NCBI GenBank assembly: GCA_030407315.1
Contig: JALQPE010002726.1
Coordinates: 60,588 to 124,587 of the forward strand
Source: Asparagopsis taxiformis
Taxonomy: Eukaryota > Rhodophyta > Florideophyceae > Bonnemaisoniales > Bonnemaisoniaceae
Length of the DNA: 64,000 nucleotides
Direction of reading: 5' to 3'
The notes under the pieces were generated by a model, which saw nothing but the letters and a program-made list of their open reading frames with translations, was not told where the DNA came from and did no database searches. The position numbers and the translations under genes are program-made. The first letter of the stretch is position 1, and the number at the start of each line of letters is the position of its first letter. Shown in pieces: positions 39,559 through 51,912 of this stretch.

Positions 39559-39707
39559 AAATTTTTTCCAGGTATCCCAGTTGGTGTTTTCTGTTGTGGA
39601 TAGGGAGTCAAAGTGGTACCGTAGGGTACTGTGTATTTGCGAGATGACGTCTGCTAATTTTGGTTTGAGACGATTGGTAATCGCAAATTTGTGACCGAGG
39701 CGTAGGA

Positions 39708-40412
39708 CTAATTTTGCTTCGGGCGAGAACCTTTCTGGTTTGATCCCGATTGGCCTGTTGTATGCTTGGAACGGGAAGGGTGTTTTCGGTTTACGCTTCC
39801 GCTCCCGCTTCCTTGTTCGCTGTTGTTTTCCTTGTGCAAAATAATTTTTTTCGTTCGTCCTTTCTTCGCTGAGGTTTGCGTTTGATTCTTGCCTTGGGTT
39901 TTCTTGCTTTGGCCGCTGCCGGTGAAGTTGTTCCTTCTTCCACCCGACATGGCCGTTTGGTTTTTTAGCTTTTTTACCTGTGCAGTAAGATTTGTCACTT
40001 GCTTCTGCAAGGTATCGATGGCTGGATCCGTTAGGGTTGTGTGCAGGGCCTGTTCTTGTTGCTTCTGCAATTTTTCTTCTTTCCTTTTGAGTGCCTTCTT
40101 CCTGTTATGAAAGTCAGCTGTACGGAACCTTTTTTCCTGCTCGGTTCTCAATTTCTTGAAGCTGTCAAAGTAGACGATTGCCAGAGCAACAGGTTGTTCG
40201 GAGTCGTCAATAATTTTTTCCTGTTGCATTTGTACAATAGTTGTGTGCATTTCTTGTCTCCACTGATTGACTTTGGCTGCAGCATCTTCTTTGAGCTTCT
40301 TGAGTTCCTCGCTACGAATGTCTTTGAGTGCATGGAGTATTGTTGTGTGGAATGTCTCCTTATTATATTCCTCGACGTTTTCAAGTCCATTCACCACAGC
40401 TACAGTTCCCAC
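39708..40412 (-). CDS. PLE ORF1-like coiled-coil, basic protein
   Basis: 234 codons from a GTG at 40412; the frame is open only about 25 codons further up and has no ATG at its start, so the 5' end is uncertain. The protein is Lys/Gln/Glu-rich with two heptad-like coiled-coil stretches (about 30-65 and 85-150), then a basic Gly/Ser/Asn/Gln-rich tail. It looks like an RNA-binding ORF1 protein. Its stop at 39708 lies inside the -1 frame that carries the RT. I do not recognise a specific family. Confidence 0.55.
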   Translation of the reverse strand: MGTVAVVNGLENVEEYNKETFHTTILHALKDIRSEELKKLKEDAAAKVNQWRQEMHTTIVQMQQEKIIDDSEQPVALAIVYFDSFKKLRTEQEKRFRTADFHNRKKALKRKEEKLQKQQEQALHTTLTDPAIDTLQKQVTNLTAQVKKLKNQTAMSGGRRNNFTGSGQSKKTQGKNQTQTSAKKGRTKKIILHKENNSEQGSGSGSVNRKHPSRSKHTTGQSGSNQKGSRPKQN

Positions 40413-40560
40413 CGGGCCAGATTTGCCACGGGTCCCATTGGCTGCAGCGTCTGGCCCGGTCCATCAGCCAGCTCCGCGCCGTGGTATGAGAAATATTACG
40501 CCGTTCGGCTGTAAGTCCGACAACCCCAACCAGAATTCCGACGTCGGACTTACCGTCCAG

Positions 40561-43500
40561 CGCCCTCTCATTGGTGCTTCAAGTTGCCACCTCTGCACAA
40601 CGTGTACATGCTCCCGCTAGCTCTCCAGTGCCACTGCCACACGTGTACTGTTGCAGTCACAGCACAATGCTCCGAGTACACGTGTGGTACTGCAGCCACG
40701 GTAGTACATGTCGCGGATTAGCTGTAGCCTACAGGCTGGCACACATATCCAGGCGCCCACTCTGAAGCACGTGTGCAACGTAGTACATGAACCATAGACA
40801 ACTGCGCGATGTACACAGCCAATGTTCCGAGCACACGCATGCCATGTCAACACCTCATCCACAGTTCATGCATGTGCGTTGTGTACAGAACAATGTACCT
40901 CTACTCCGACCTCTTTTCTGTAAGGGACTCATACTCGACCTCTGATCTAAACAATATCTCTGCAAATAGATCTAAAAAAGATCCACCCCTGCGATCTCTC
41001 TCCCACGAGACCGCGGCCACCAGCATCTCTTCCGGGAGAGGACGTTTCGGACAGGACGAGCACACAACACAACGAAATCACGTAACCATGGAAGGGTTGC
41101 TATGAGTCACCTTCAGCTAGATATAGGCAGCCTCCAGGATTTACTGTCCCAAAGCCCCCCAAATCAATTTTTATAGTGGTAGAAACCAACCCACTGCTCC
41201 CGGAAGCGCTTCAAGCATTAGGACGGTGCGGAGGCAGCATGGGATGATCAGTCCCACAACCACCTCCTCAATTATATAAAAATAAATTTTCAAATTTTGG
41301 CGAGACTCGAACCGGGGCCCTCTCATTCTTGAATGAATAATTACCCAGATGAGCTATTCTTTCTATTTCGGTGCTGGTACTGTTGGGGCAGAGTATATAT
41401 ATTCACAGAGCGAGGACCCCTGCAGTTATGCTGACATAGGATGCCGTCTGAACAACTTATAACCAGGCAATAATGCTTCTACTAATGGTGATCGCATTCA
41501 CAAGAACACTGGTTCAAGAACCACTGAACAGGGATTGAACTGGCACCTCGACCATCATCTCGTCTAGGAAGCCCGTTCTTGTTTGAAAATGGGAAAAGTA
41601 TAACAAATGTTGTCCGCACAAACAGGCACAGGGGCGGGGCGAGAGCCCAGACCCACACATAAAGGTTGCAGTACACCAGAACAATATCATATAAGGGACG
41701 GAAGTGTATTCGTTCACGGGAGTAGGGCAGACTTTCTGCTGGTGCGTCTAAAGAAGAACTGCGTTTTAATATGCGGAACACAGTGTGATTATTCAGATTA
41801 GACTTTCAGGGGATAACAGAACTGCCATCGCTGACACTATATCGGCATGTAGGTATGTGCCTTGAAGGCAGTGCTCATTGCACGTTTTTAGAGCATGAAA
41901 CAGTAGTGATGGTCTGCACTGTTGAAAACTGTACTAAAGTAGGAAAGCAGAGCATCAAGGAACATATCCACTCAAAATATCTCAGAGGAATTGTAGACCT
42001 GGGAGTTGTCGATGGGAGGGCAGTGTTGCCGTAGAAACACTGCTTCAGGGTTGAAATTTGGAGAGCAGTCAATAACTGAAAGCAGGAAAACTGAGCAGCA
42101 CAGAGCAGGCTCAGGGTAGTGGGACGAATAGCATAGCGGCAGGCAACTGGACAGGACTTGGGGGCCTGGTATATGGCCTGTAGGGACTTGGTAATCTCTG
42201 CTGGTTGGGTAATATTTCCGTGAAGAAGGCTACCTCAGGGTACACAAACTCTTGTACGCTCTGGGAGGGATCCAGCCCATGTTGTCAAGTCCGACCAGGG
42301 ACAGGATTGTAGGGTAGAGTAGGAGAACATCAGGCAAGGCACTGAGGCCTAGGGGTTGACCGTGGGGGCTCTGGGGATCGGGGATACATCTCCCTTTGGG
42401 TAATATTGTCCCAATGAAGACTGCTTTGTAGGGTACATCACTGTATGGAGACACTGTAGGCTCTAGGGCCGCTATGGATGGAAGAGCCGACGCATGGTAG
42501 CGGATGTAGGCACTAATTAAGACGCGATGTATCGGGATCTAGGGGCGTTGATACTGGCTGAGTAATAATACCGCAAGAATGGCTGCCGCTCTGGGTACAA
42601 TTTACTCAGGCGAAAGAGGATGGGAAAGTAAAAAAGGTAAGTATGCTGGACACATGGAGAGTGGGATAACGGAAAGAACGTAGAGACCAGGGGTCGGGTT
42701 GAGCACGAGTTACCTGGTGAATACAATCATTGTGCTTTGGCTTGGGGCTTTGTACGTGATCGAATCCGTTGCCAGGTAGGTAGGTTGTGATGATGTGAAA
42801 AGCTTAGCTGCATTACCAAATGCGTGCGATGAGAAATGAATATCCAGGTATAATGTTTCACTGACGCTTTGTCAATGTAAAAACCGAAAACGGGTTCTCC
42901 ATATTACCCATGGCGGTCGAGCTGAAAGGCCTGGCCAAAACTTTAATAGTTTGACTCTGTCTCAGGTACCTAGTCGCAGCTCCCGGGAACTTTGCAGAGT
43001 CATCGCTTGGATACTAGGGTTAATACGCCAATAATTTGCTTTATATTGCTTTCTGCGCGTGGGGCCCAGAGCATTGGAGTTGAATATGTTCATGTTGACC
43101 GAATTGTATGTTGTGCTCCAAAGCTCTGCTTTCCAGCTAGATGGAGTTTTCTACAGGAACCAGGCTAGGGGAAATGGCGGTGTCAGTTTGTTCAGTGGAA
43201 AACTAGAACAGGTATTCGAAGAGATTGTTCGGGAACGACGCCTGAGAATTGGATTCGCTGCCAGCTTATTGAAGTGCTGTCTTGCTGCAGGGCGATGTCT
43301 CCCCGCTCAGCTTAGGGGTACAAAATCAGAACTGGGTGGATCTCATCGTGTCGACTTGGAAAATTGTAGGGGGTATAGGGGTGTCTCACGGGAGATTGCG
43401 ATATGGCAGCGAAGCTGAGAGCATCAGGGAACTACGAAATCACGGAGCTCAGAGTAGCTAGACCATCTATTGTTTGTACCGAAGGGACCGAGAACATGCT

Positions 43501-44351
43501 TTTGTTCACTGCAGTTGTGCCTCGATGAACACCCGTACGTGACGGTACAGATTTCATCTATCACCTCGAGAGCCACACATCTGTTCCAGTGAAGACCAGC
43601 AGTTAGTTTTAATCTCGTTCGTCCTAATCGGAATATAGGCTACTGATTCTGTTTCCATTGGCTGTACCTATATTGGATTATAGGTACCGAAGTTTTGCGC
43701 CTACTAGCTATCAAATACTGTGAGTTCATGGACTGCATGTATCGCTCTACACCCAAGGTTTACAGCTTTCGCGGTTGCCGTAGTCTTCAATCAGACCGTT
43801 CAGACCATCACAGAAATGAAAACCATGTTAAGGTTTGAGCGGCATCAAGATTTCATTTGCATTGCAGCCTAGTACACTCCAGTGTATGCATGCAGATTCA
43901 GGTTGTGTGTACGAACAGTGAGAGGGCTCCACATGATCACAACAGAAGGATGTCATGAGCACATCACGGATGTCGACTTTGACATGATGTTGCAATTGGT
44001 GAGTTGTAAGGGGTACACATTCCCGGGATCAGGAGACTGGAGAATATGCTAGCTCTAGTTGTCGGATTCAATAGGGACCATCCATGCTGGTGACAACTGG
44101 GGTTAATGGTGTAGACAGCGGTGGAAACGATCCCACTGAAACGGACAGACAGTGGCGAATGATGATCCGATGACAACACAGCATCATCGACGAGGTTGCG
44201 TATGTAATCGACGAAATGATGGGGTTATCACTGTTGGTACAATTGGTGTGCTGCTGGTGTTGATGATGCTTCGCCAGTCATTGCACCTTTTTACTATTGT
44301 TGCCGGCTCGGCAGCGTTGGATGAAATAGTGTTGCATACGTTACTGTAATG
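40561..44351. other. Long gene-free stretch, repeat debris
   Basis: Only short ORFs in all frames. Apart from the tRNA-like fragment at 41298 no ordered feature was seen. The region resembles old, unidentifiable transposon remains. A weak similarity of 40840-40910 to 46390-46540 suggests a further decayed repeat family. Confidence 0.4.
41298..41365 (-). repeat. tRNA-derived SINE head or tRNA pseudogene
   Basis: Read on the minus strand it has an A-box-like TAGCTCATCTGGGTA and a B-box GGTTCGAGTC at tRNA spacing. The T stem (CCCGG/CTCGC) does not pair, and the anticodon arm is irregular. It is thus not a working tRNA but a tRNA-derived Pol III promoter, as found in SINEs. The downstream body (towards 41100) has no recognised family. 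Confidence 0.5.
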
Positions 44352-44976
44352 CTATGGTGGAAGAGTATGATCATCCGATGATGCAGACGGTTGTTGGTCG
44401 CGACGCGGAGAAGGGGTGATCATCCGACAGTCGCCGCGCAGCCCGAGCAGTGAGAGCCGGAGTAGAGACAGTTTTTTGCTAAAATTGTGCGGACTCGAGC
44501 GCTTTAGTATGTCAGCTGCATTCGTGTGCGTGGGTACATGTTTGATGTCAATGCGTTTGTGCAATACTTATTCTTTTAAAAAAATGATATTTGATATCAA
44601 TGTGTTTTGATTTTGGTGTCGGGTGTTGGGTTTTAGCCGTTGTGATCGCCCCTGAGTTGTCCATATGGAGTATTGTCGGCTTGTGTTCTGGATGTTGTAT
44701 ATCGTGGATTAGGTTCCGTATGTAGTTGATGTGTTGGGAAGCATGGTAGGCAGCCACATATTCGGCCGCCCAAGTGCTGGGGGCAACAAAGCGTTGTTGT
44801 TTGGATTGCCGTACGACGGGTGCGGGATATTGTGGCAGGATGCAAAGTCGCTGTCCGAGTACGCTGTTTTGAAGCCGGTCGAGCGCCTGACATGAGAGGT
44901 TTATGGATCCATTTGATGTTATAAAAAAACAGTAAGTCTGCTGAAATATGCACAGACACCCACATGGTACCCTCAA
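44352..44976 (-). pseudogene. Ty1/copia RNase H remnant
   Basis: Two minus-strand frames give, in order, copia RNase H stretches: VRQSKQQRFVAPSTWAAEYVA, HMDNSGAI, SKHIDIKYHFF, then after a frame change IDIKHVPTHTNAADILKR. These match the usual copia C-terminus (SKKQ..VA.S.AEAEY, DNQSAI, KHI, V.T..N.AD). Frameshifted and without the rest of pol. Confidence 0.75.
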
Positions 44977-45080
44977 TATTGCTTAGCACGACTATCGAAA
45001 TAGATGAATAGTGAAACACACAATTGACATGGATATTAACATTGTAATGCATTTTTACTAATATTAACGTTAACATTGAC

Positions 45081-45180
45081 GTTAATATTAATGTTAATAT
45101 TAATGTTTATCACTGAAAAATTCAAAAAATGTTAATATTAATGTTAATATTAATGCTTATCACTGAAAAATTCAAAAAAT
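45081..45180. repeat. Two tandem 50-bp AT-rich units
   Basis: 45081-45130 and 45131-45180 differ at one position. Each starts with GTTAATATTAAT-type palindromic words. No coding content; the neighbouring 46332-47305 stretch also lacks genes. Confidence 0.85.
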
Positions 45181-45717
45181 ACTAAAATTGGCGTTAATAT
45201 TAAAGAAGTAATTTACTGACAGTAATGATGTGAGTATCAGCACTGACCCTAACAGTACTACAAATCCCTTTACTCTATGTGATAGTACTTGACAACTCCA
45301 ACGACAAGGTCTATACCGGTATGAGGTGTGAAGAACTTCCGTGTGCACTAAACGACTATACATCAAATAAGACAAATACTAGAGAGTAATGACGACGTGC
45401 TGGTTTGCCCCCCCCCGAGCTATACTTTTCTACTTTTCCGCGTCGGAGCTATCTAGAAGCCCAGTTCGACAGATCTAGGCGGTTGTGGTGTACTACCTAC
45501 TACCTATAAATATACTACCAACTACTACCTATATATTATTTGAATTTTACCTCTTACTGCTGCCGGAGTTCTGTAGGAACAGTCCAGACCTCAAACCGCT
45601 GGTAAATGTCTGAAAGCTACTTTCAATCAATTGGAATAATGAGCTGTTCATTTGTCGCGGCAGCACCCCTCAAAACCACTTGATTGAATTTCTGTAGTAT
45701 TATGAAGTGAAATGAAA

Positions 45718-46331
45718 TGTAGTACACGTGGCCAATTCGAAAATGGCATTCATTACGATTTTTCGTGGATTACGAATTTTGGTGGATTAGACGATCGACA
45801 GCAATGCACGAGCATTGCAGCGCGTGTGCACGCGCGACTGGCACACGTGTGATGGCGTGCGGCCTACGGAACAGGGGTTCCACAAACGCGGAAGACAAGG
45901 TCCTTTCCCATTCGGGCAGTTTACGAACAGTGAGTACACTGTGAGGAGATGCCATCGTGGCTGAATAGATACTGACGCCGTGCTTGGAGGGCTAGGGGAC
46001 AAGATACGAACAGGCACCGTGCCGAATTCTACGGCTTAATTCTATGCTTTTACGTTTCGGCCTAACGAGGTTATTGTCTCTGTCGAGCTGCGCACTCTGT
46101 ACCTACCGCCACACGCGAGGCTGATCATGTGCGAGCCGTCGGGCTTGATCGAGAGCGCCTCCAGTGACCTGCACCCTCCGCTTACCGAACGTGTATCCAC
46201 GCATGGAACGTTGCGTCGTGACCCCGGTGTCTACCTGTTAGCTGCCTAATACAGTCAAACACCAGCGGGTGTGACAGCACGTTTGCTTCTTCGTAGGACA
46301 GCGTGTCCAGAGCTCGTACTAGCTTTACCTT
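45718..46331 (+). mobile_element. Decayed LTR-A copy
   Basis: Begins TGTAGTACACGTGGC and can be followed for about 615 bp along LTR-A (shared blocks AAGGTCCTTTCCCATTCGGG, TGCCATCGTGGC, TACAGTCAAACACCAGCGGG). Differences are largely C-to-T and G-to-A at CpG sites, as expected after cytosine methylation. The distal third of LTR-A is missing. Confidence 0.75.
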
Positions 46332-47305
46332 CCCAACCTGAGTATGCACAGCAGCCCAGTGCGACTACCACACGTTCAGTAGTACATAGCAAATTTAAGT
46401 CATGTATACACTTCATCCACTGTACATACATCTCCGTCGTGCACAACAAGATACCTCCACTCAAACCTTTCGCAAACGCACCTAGCGCTAGCGTCATGTG
46501 TACACATCTACACACGACATGCTCCGTGCATACCTAGAGTTTCGAAGAATATTTTCTGCAATTCTAGCGGAGCTAGACAGCACACGATCGAGTGCATGAA
46601 TAGCATTGGAATCTTCAGTTAGCATCGGGCGCTTAATGTTTTAAAATACTCGGGAACACGCAATTTCGGCCCATCACGGGAACAAGCCTGATTGTTAAAC
46701 GGGAAATATAGGTTTTACGCATGAACGAAGGTTACTTTCTCGTATCTTCTCTCTTACACGGATGGTTTTTCCGGCGGTTTCGATTGTAATTCAGACATCG
46801 CCTATAGCACTGACCCTGCCCAGCCAATGCCTCGCGTACGCATCATACCCACTGATTACTTTACCGGCAGGAATCCGTAGTGTAGACAAGTTCTATAATT
46901 GATCATATATTGAATATGTAATCGCAAAGTCACATACATGCTACGTACGAAAGGAAATAATATTTGAACTTGCTCCGGAAATTTCAGCGGATCAGCTCCA
47001 ACTCGGAAAAGATAAAAGTTATTGTATGTCATTCCTTAAAATTGGTTTTAAGATTCTTTGAACTGGTGACGGCGCCCCGGAACAGCACCCGAAATACACA
47101 AACTATCACTCTCAGCTGATATAGCAGCAGTGCGGGAACAGTCACAACTCAACGACAAGACAATATTTCAATACATCTTTTCCGTTTGGGATGCTCCAAG
47201 CGATATTTTAAGCTTGGAGACCTCAAATATCCGTCTTTCTCTCCGTAATCCTGCAATTATAGCAGCATAATCATATTGCGAGTCTTGCGGTACTCCGTTA
47301 TCGCT

Positions 47306-47461
47306 TGTAGCCCGCCGGCGCTATTCGCTGAAATCGCTACTGGCACTTGTGATTACCTGCAGATATCGATAGGGGCACTGTACTGCTGTGCCGTACATTC
47401 CTCGACCTCTGTAGGCCAGTACCAGGGTCGACCCTGGTACTACATTCGCAACAGTCGATCT
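47306..47461 (+). repeat. 5' LTR, 156 bp
   Basis: Starts TGTAGCCCGCCGGCG. It contains the 24-bp perfect palindrome centred on TCGA (arms AGTACCAGGG/CCCTGGTACT). Confidence 0.85.
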
Positions 47462-47657
47462 ACGTTCACGAAATTTTCTTATCCGAAATAAAACGTCGAT
47501 GGCGTCTTCCGTCCGGAGGAGCCATCGATCATCGATCTTGTACTGAATTTGATTTCGCATACGTGCTTCGAATCACGAACACACCGCGCAGTCTGAGGAA
47601 ACAGAGCATACCGCCCGTTGCGTAACACAGAAATTTCTGTTAAGCGTTCAACCGCGG

Positions 47658-48389
47658 ATGAACACGCGCCAGACGCAGCGCTCTCAACCCTCACTGCACT
47701 CGCCACTTCGTTTCTCCGAGAGACGAAACAAAGACAAAGCCAAGATGGCCAAGCCTTCCGATCAGACAAGCAACGCAACTTTATCTCCTACCGAATCTCC
47801 AAGTGCCGCCACTATGTCACTTTTCGCCCCTGTCACTGCGCCAGTCTTGCGCAGCGTTGATCCAGTCAAAGTTGCACAGTTCCTCAAGGAACGTGAGCAA
47901 TACGAACTCAAGATTGCTTCGAAGAAATCAGAATTACCAACTCTGAAGTCTTTGTCCTACAGTGCAAGCGTAGATCGATCGCTTCTCAAGAATCTTGTCT
48001 TCATGGGCAAATTCGACGAAATCGCTGCAGATCCAAGTTCTGTTAGCACCTTGGAGGACAAAGAAATCGAGGAGTATGTAAAATCACTTGTTAACCGATC
48101 TGAACAAGAAGGTTTCGATGGAATCACTATAGAAAAGGCATTGCATGGGTGTGAAATGCCCATGTCTATCACGGATGCAGACGCTCGCGTCACGTCATAT
48201 TGTGCCGATTTCTTCGAAAGTCTGGAACGAGTTGGATGTGGAGACTTCCGCGAAAACAGCCCGAAAAAGACAATCAACCTTATGCTCTCCCGCGTACAGT
48301 CGCAAATGCTGCGAAGAGAGCTGCGCAGAAAGATAGAACCTATAAGAAAAGGAATATGTACCGGTGATATACCTCAGATGAACCTATAA
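47658..48389 (+). pseudogene. Gag-like ORF of the Ty3-type element
   Basis: 243 codons, ATG at 47658, about 200 bp after the 5' LTR. The N-terminus is Ser/Thr/Gln-rich, followed by a mostly helical, charged part (PVKVAQFLKEREQYELKIAS). It resembles capsid-like gag N-termini of Ty3-type elements in algae and oomycetes by position and composition. It ends before the zinc-knuckle region, which is in the next frame, so gag is broken. Confidence 0.55.
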
Positions 48390-48408
48390 TGTACGTGATA
48401 TCTGTACT

Positions 48409-49149
48409 GTGCGCAAGAGATACTTCGCTGATGTCAGAAAGATGAGCGGAAAGACATCTCAGGTCCATCTTTGGTGTATCGCTTTGCAGCCATCAGCTCA
48501 AGAACGATTGTTCCTTATCCGTATATCAGAGGAACAGAATGTATGTCATATGTTCATCATACGGCTATCTTTGGTACATATCCAAGTCTTACTGGGAGAG
48601 TACGATGAAGCAATTGGACAGAACGTCAAACAGTTCACTGAAGTTTTTGTTTGTGAAGCTTCAAACTGCCAAGTTTATGGCAACGATAAGACTGAAAACG
48701 CTACGAAAAAGTCTAATCAAGGCGCTAGAGTGCATTTTACGAAAAGTGATTCTGTTGCATCCAGCAGTACTTCGAATACGCGTAAAAAGTCACACGACAA
48801 GCTTCCTCTATGCGTGTGGAAAACATATGCCGAAAAGGGTATTCGACACTACCTTCGCGACTGCATAGAGTGTCCTAAAAAGGAAAAAGACCGCCTCTTC
48901 GAGAACTTGCGGCAGCGCAGCGGCAAGTCAATAATGCGTGCATCCGAGAATATGGAAGAAGGTAATGCAGAACGAATAATGAACGATGCTGCAGGAATTA
49001 CAGTCAATGCAACATTCGGAGACAAAATGATTACAGAAATATGTACCGATATCGGGGCTGATGCCAATCTGCTGGACAGCAAAATACTCTCTGATATGGA
49101 ACGCTTTGGTGTCGAATTCAACGTAGAAAAATTTGCCACGCGTTCGTAA
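48409..49149 (+). pseudogene. Gag C-terminus and protease fragment
   Basis: This frame starts with ATG at 48409 and holds a cysteine/histidine array of the form LPLCVWK...HYLRDC-x2-CP, a modified zinc knuckle. It then has an aspartic-protease-like ICTDIGADANLLDS stretch (D-x-G-A). It ends at a stop in the protease region, and coding similarity is then lost until 49634. Confidence 0.6.
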
Positions 49150-49633
49150 GTTTAGCATGGCAGCCTGCAACATAGACGGGAAACCGGCTGAAATTGTGTG
49201 TAGTCGCATTGCCAAAATTGACACAGAATTGCACATCAGGCATGGAACAGTGCTTGTGTTATGCCTCCTTTCATGGCTCGTGACCGATCAAACGCTAGGA
49301 GAACCACTCCTGGGACGCCCCATCCCAGAAGCCCTAGACCTCAACAGGCGAAAAATTCTTGCGGCAGCAGCAGAGAAGCATGCTGGCATTGTAGATGTTT
49401 CCGAATTGGTCACCGGAAACTAAGGCGAAGATCCGAACTGAAAAATATCCCGTGTACTCGAAGGTGTTTATCACGCCGACGGTGGTGCTGATGATGCAGA
49501 CCTAGACGATAATGATGGTTGGACGGATCTCGGGGCAGAATCTCCGATAGAGAAGGATGGAGTCATCAATCAAAAAGTATCGGAGGCACGTGCGAATGGA
49601 ATCTCGGAAGCAGGCGCCGACACACTAGAGAAA

Positions 49634-50992
49634 ATGTTGCGCGAGTTTGGTGACACTGCGAAATTGAAGTTGGGTGCAGGAAAGCCAGCTGATGTTGAAC
49701 CACTCCGCGTGCACCTCAAACCCAACTCCATTCCGATTCGTGCAAAGCAACGCCGCTATCCGGCACCTAAACGAGAGTTTTCGACTCGTTATACACAACA
49801 ACTTTGCAAATTAGGGTTTGGGAGGCCTGCAGAATCACCAGAATGGTTGTCTGCTCCGCTGATTGTCCCGAAGCGACCACCGGCAATGTATCGCTTAACT
49901 ATTGACTATCGAGCAGTCAATAACGCCACTGTACAGACATTTTCGCCGATGCCAAATATCGATGCTGAACTGTCCGACGTCCGTGGTTCAAAGGCTTTTG
50001 CAGGCATAGACTTCTGCAGCGGCTATTGGCAGCTGCCATTGCACGCTGATAGCCAGCCACTATTCGCATTTATGACAGAAGATAGTGTCGTCATTCCTAC
50101 CCGGACGACCCAAGGAGGCTGTAATTCAGCGGCTAACCCTCAGGAAAAGGTTGAACAGTGCTTTACAGAGATCAGGGATCATCTTAAGGCATGGCTGGAC
50201 GAATTTATGTTGTATGATAGCAATGAAGAACAGCTATTGAAAACGCTGCGCCGCTTTTTTGAGATTTTTCGCTCAAGACGTTTGGTCGTATCACTGAAGA
50301 AGTCAGATTTTTTCTTGAGTGAAGTGTCTTGGTGTGGCTGCATAATCGATAGAGAAGGTGTTCGCTATAACCCGAAAAACATTTGTGGGTTGCGCAGCGC
50401 TTCCGAACCACTTACAGCTGCAGAGATGTGTGAATATGTACATGGTTTAAGCTGTATCTCAAACAGCATCACTTCTTTCGCCGAGCGCGTTTCTCCATTT
50501 CGCAAACTGTTGGAGCAAGCTTACAGCAAAGTGGGTGGAAATAGAAAGAAGAAGGCTATCGCTAAGTTGTCTCTGTCGACAGTAGGCTGGAGTGAGACAC
50601 ATTCGACAGCCTTTCGAGACCTACAGGAGCAAATCCAAGACGCCACTCGCCTGGCGCATCGGAACCCTGATCTTGTTTTGTGCATACGCACCGATGCGTC
50701 GGAAAAATACTGGGCAGTAGCAGCAACCCAATGCAATGCACGAGAGCTTTCAAAATCACAAGCCATCCAAACACACCAACCGCTCACTTTTCTCAGTGGA
50801 ACATTTTCCGAGCGCGAAGACCATTGGTCTACATACGAGCGTGAAGCGTTTGCCGTCGTACAGGCTTTCCGGAAATTGGATTACATGCTATCGTGTGATG
50901 CTACTACTCGAGTATTTCCGACCACCGCAACTTGCTGTTTGCGTTCAACCCAGCTGCTATCGTCCCGTCACTGGGACGTCATAAAGTTCTGA
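49634..50992 (+). pseudogene. RT-RNase H of the Ty3-type element, catalytic LDD changed to LDE
   Basis: 452 codons without an ATG at the start. The RT has YRLTIDYRAVNNATV, KAFAGIDFCSGYWQLPL and QGGCNSA; where the family has LDD it reads WLDEFMLY, losing the second catalytic aspartate. The RNase H part follows (LCIRTDASEKYWA, FLSGTFSEREDHWSTYEREAFAV). The frame ends before the rest of RNase H. The substitution and the missing flanks make this copy inactive. Confidence 0.8.
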
Positions 50993-51075
50993 AAGTAGTA
51001 CGTTGGGCGCTCTACTTGAGCTGATTTACCTATCACATCGAACACGTTCCTGGAGACAGTAACACATGGTCGGAC

Positions 51076-51873
51076 ATGATGACACGCTGGATGCGTGGAT
51101 ATCGTAAAAAGCCCGCCATTCGCCGTGTTTCTGCACCAATACCATTCAGTGGTGTAATTTCACCACCTGACTCTCCAGAATTCGACTGGCCTACTGCAAA
51201 AGAAATTCGCAAATTGCAGTGCATTCACAAGCATAGCACACCGCCCAATTCAAGAGTAGAAAATGACCATGGCATAATTCGAACCAACTCCGCAGCTTGG
51301 ATTCCGTATGGATGCATCGACCTGGAGCTGAGGCTTCTCACAATCGCACACGGTGGAACTGCAGGTCACCGTGGTGCTGACCCGACGTGGCATGCACTTC
51401 GAGAACATTTCACATGGAACGATCAGTGTCATGATGTGCGCGCATTCGTCTCGTCATGGTTGCTGTGCTTGCTGGCTAAGTCGGGTAACAAGGTCCCCCG
51501 ACCGCTTGCAAGTACACTTCACGCCCGCAAACGAAACGAAGTATTACATTTTGATTACCTGTTTCTCGGTGCAAGTGACAAGGAATTCAAGTACGTACTG
51601 GTTGTCAAAGGCGACTTGAGTGGTTATTGTTGGCTAGAACCTACTGAAGCAGCTACGGCTGCACACACAGCAGAGGTTCTCGCGCGTTGGACCCGCATTT
51701 TTATTGCTCCGCTGGTTTGGGTGTCCGATCGAGGCTCCCATTTCAAAAATGAAGTCTTAGAAGATCTCGCGCGTACCTACCGCATACGACATAACCACGA
51801 ATTTCTATCCACATACAGTGGAAACCCACGACTCGTTTCTAGGATCAAGCGCCAGCTTGGCATTTCTATATGA
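51076..51873 (+). pseudogene. Integrase fragment
   Basis: 265 codons, ATG at 51076. An H-H-C-C zinc-binding region (HGGTAGHRG ... WLLCLLAK, second cysteine not in place) precedes the catalytic core, with Asp in HFDYLFL and Asp in WVSDRGSHFKNE. The glutamate that should follow (usual NGTVE) is absent because the frame breaks after EFLSTYSG. It is therefore inactive. The 3' LTR begins 40 bp later. Confidence 0.75.
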
Positions 51874-51912
51874 GCACATCGGCTTGCAGTCCACTTGTCC
51901 TCATGGGGGCAG

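Larger units (their letters stand above)
37465..40560 (-). mobile_element. Penelope-like retroelement lacking GIY-YIG endonuclease
   Basis: It contains the ORF1-like frame (39708-40412), the RT frame (38029-39558, open well upstream) and a 3' untranslated part with a hammerhead-like motif. The 3' end abuts the telomere-like array. No endonuclease domain follows the RT. The 5' limit is uncertain; an 11-bp inverted repeat (40511-40521/40543-40553) lies near it. Arrangement and RT type fit the telomere-associated EN-minus group (Athena/Coprina type). Confidence 0.75.

Noticed and set aside
39840..39870. Programmed -1 frameshift site at the A-run in ORF1
   Set aside because: The seven A are not in the phase needed for an X-XXY-YYZ heptamer relative to ORF1.
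40400..40560. Second hammerhead ribozyme at the 5' end of the Penelope-like element
   Set aside because: No CTGATGA/GAAA core was found there, only an 11-bp inverted repeat.
41298..41365. Functional tRNA gene
   Set aside because: The T stem does not pair and the anticodon arm is irregular. It is classed as SINE-like or a pseudogene.
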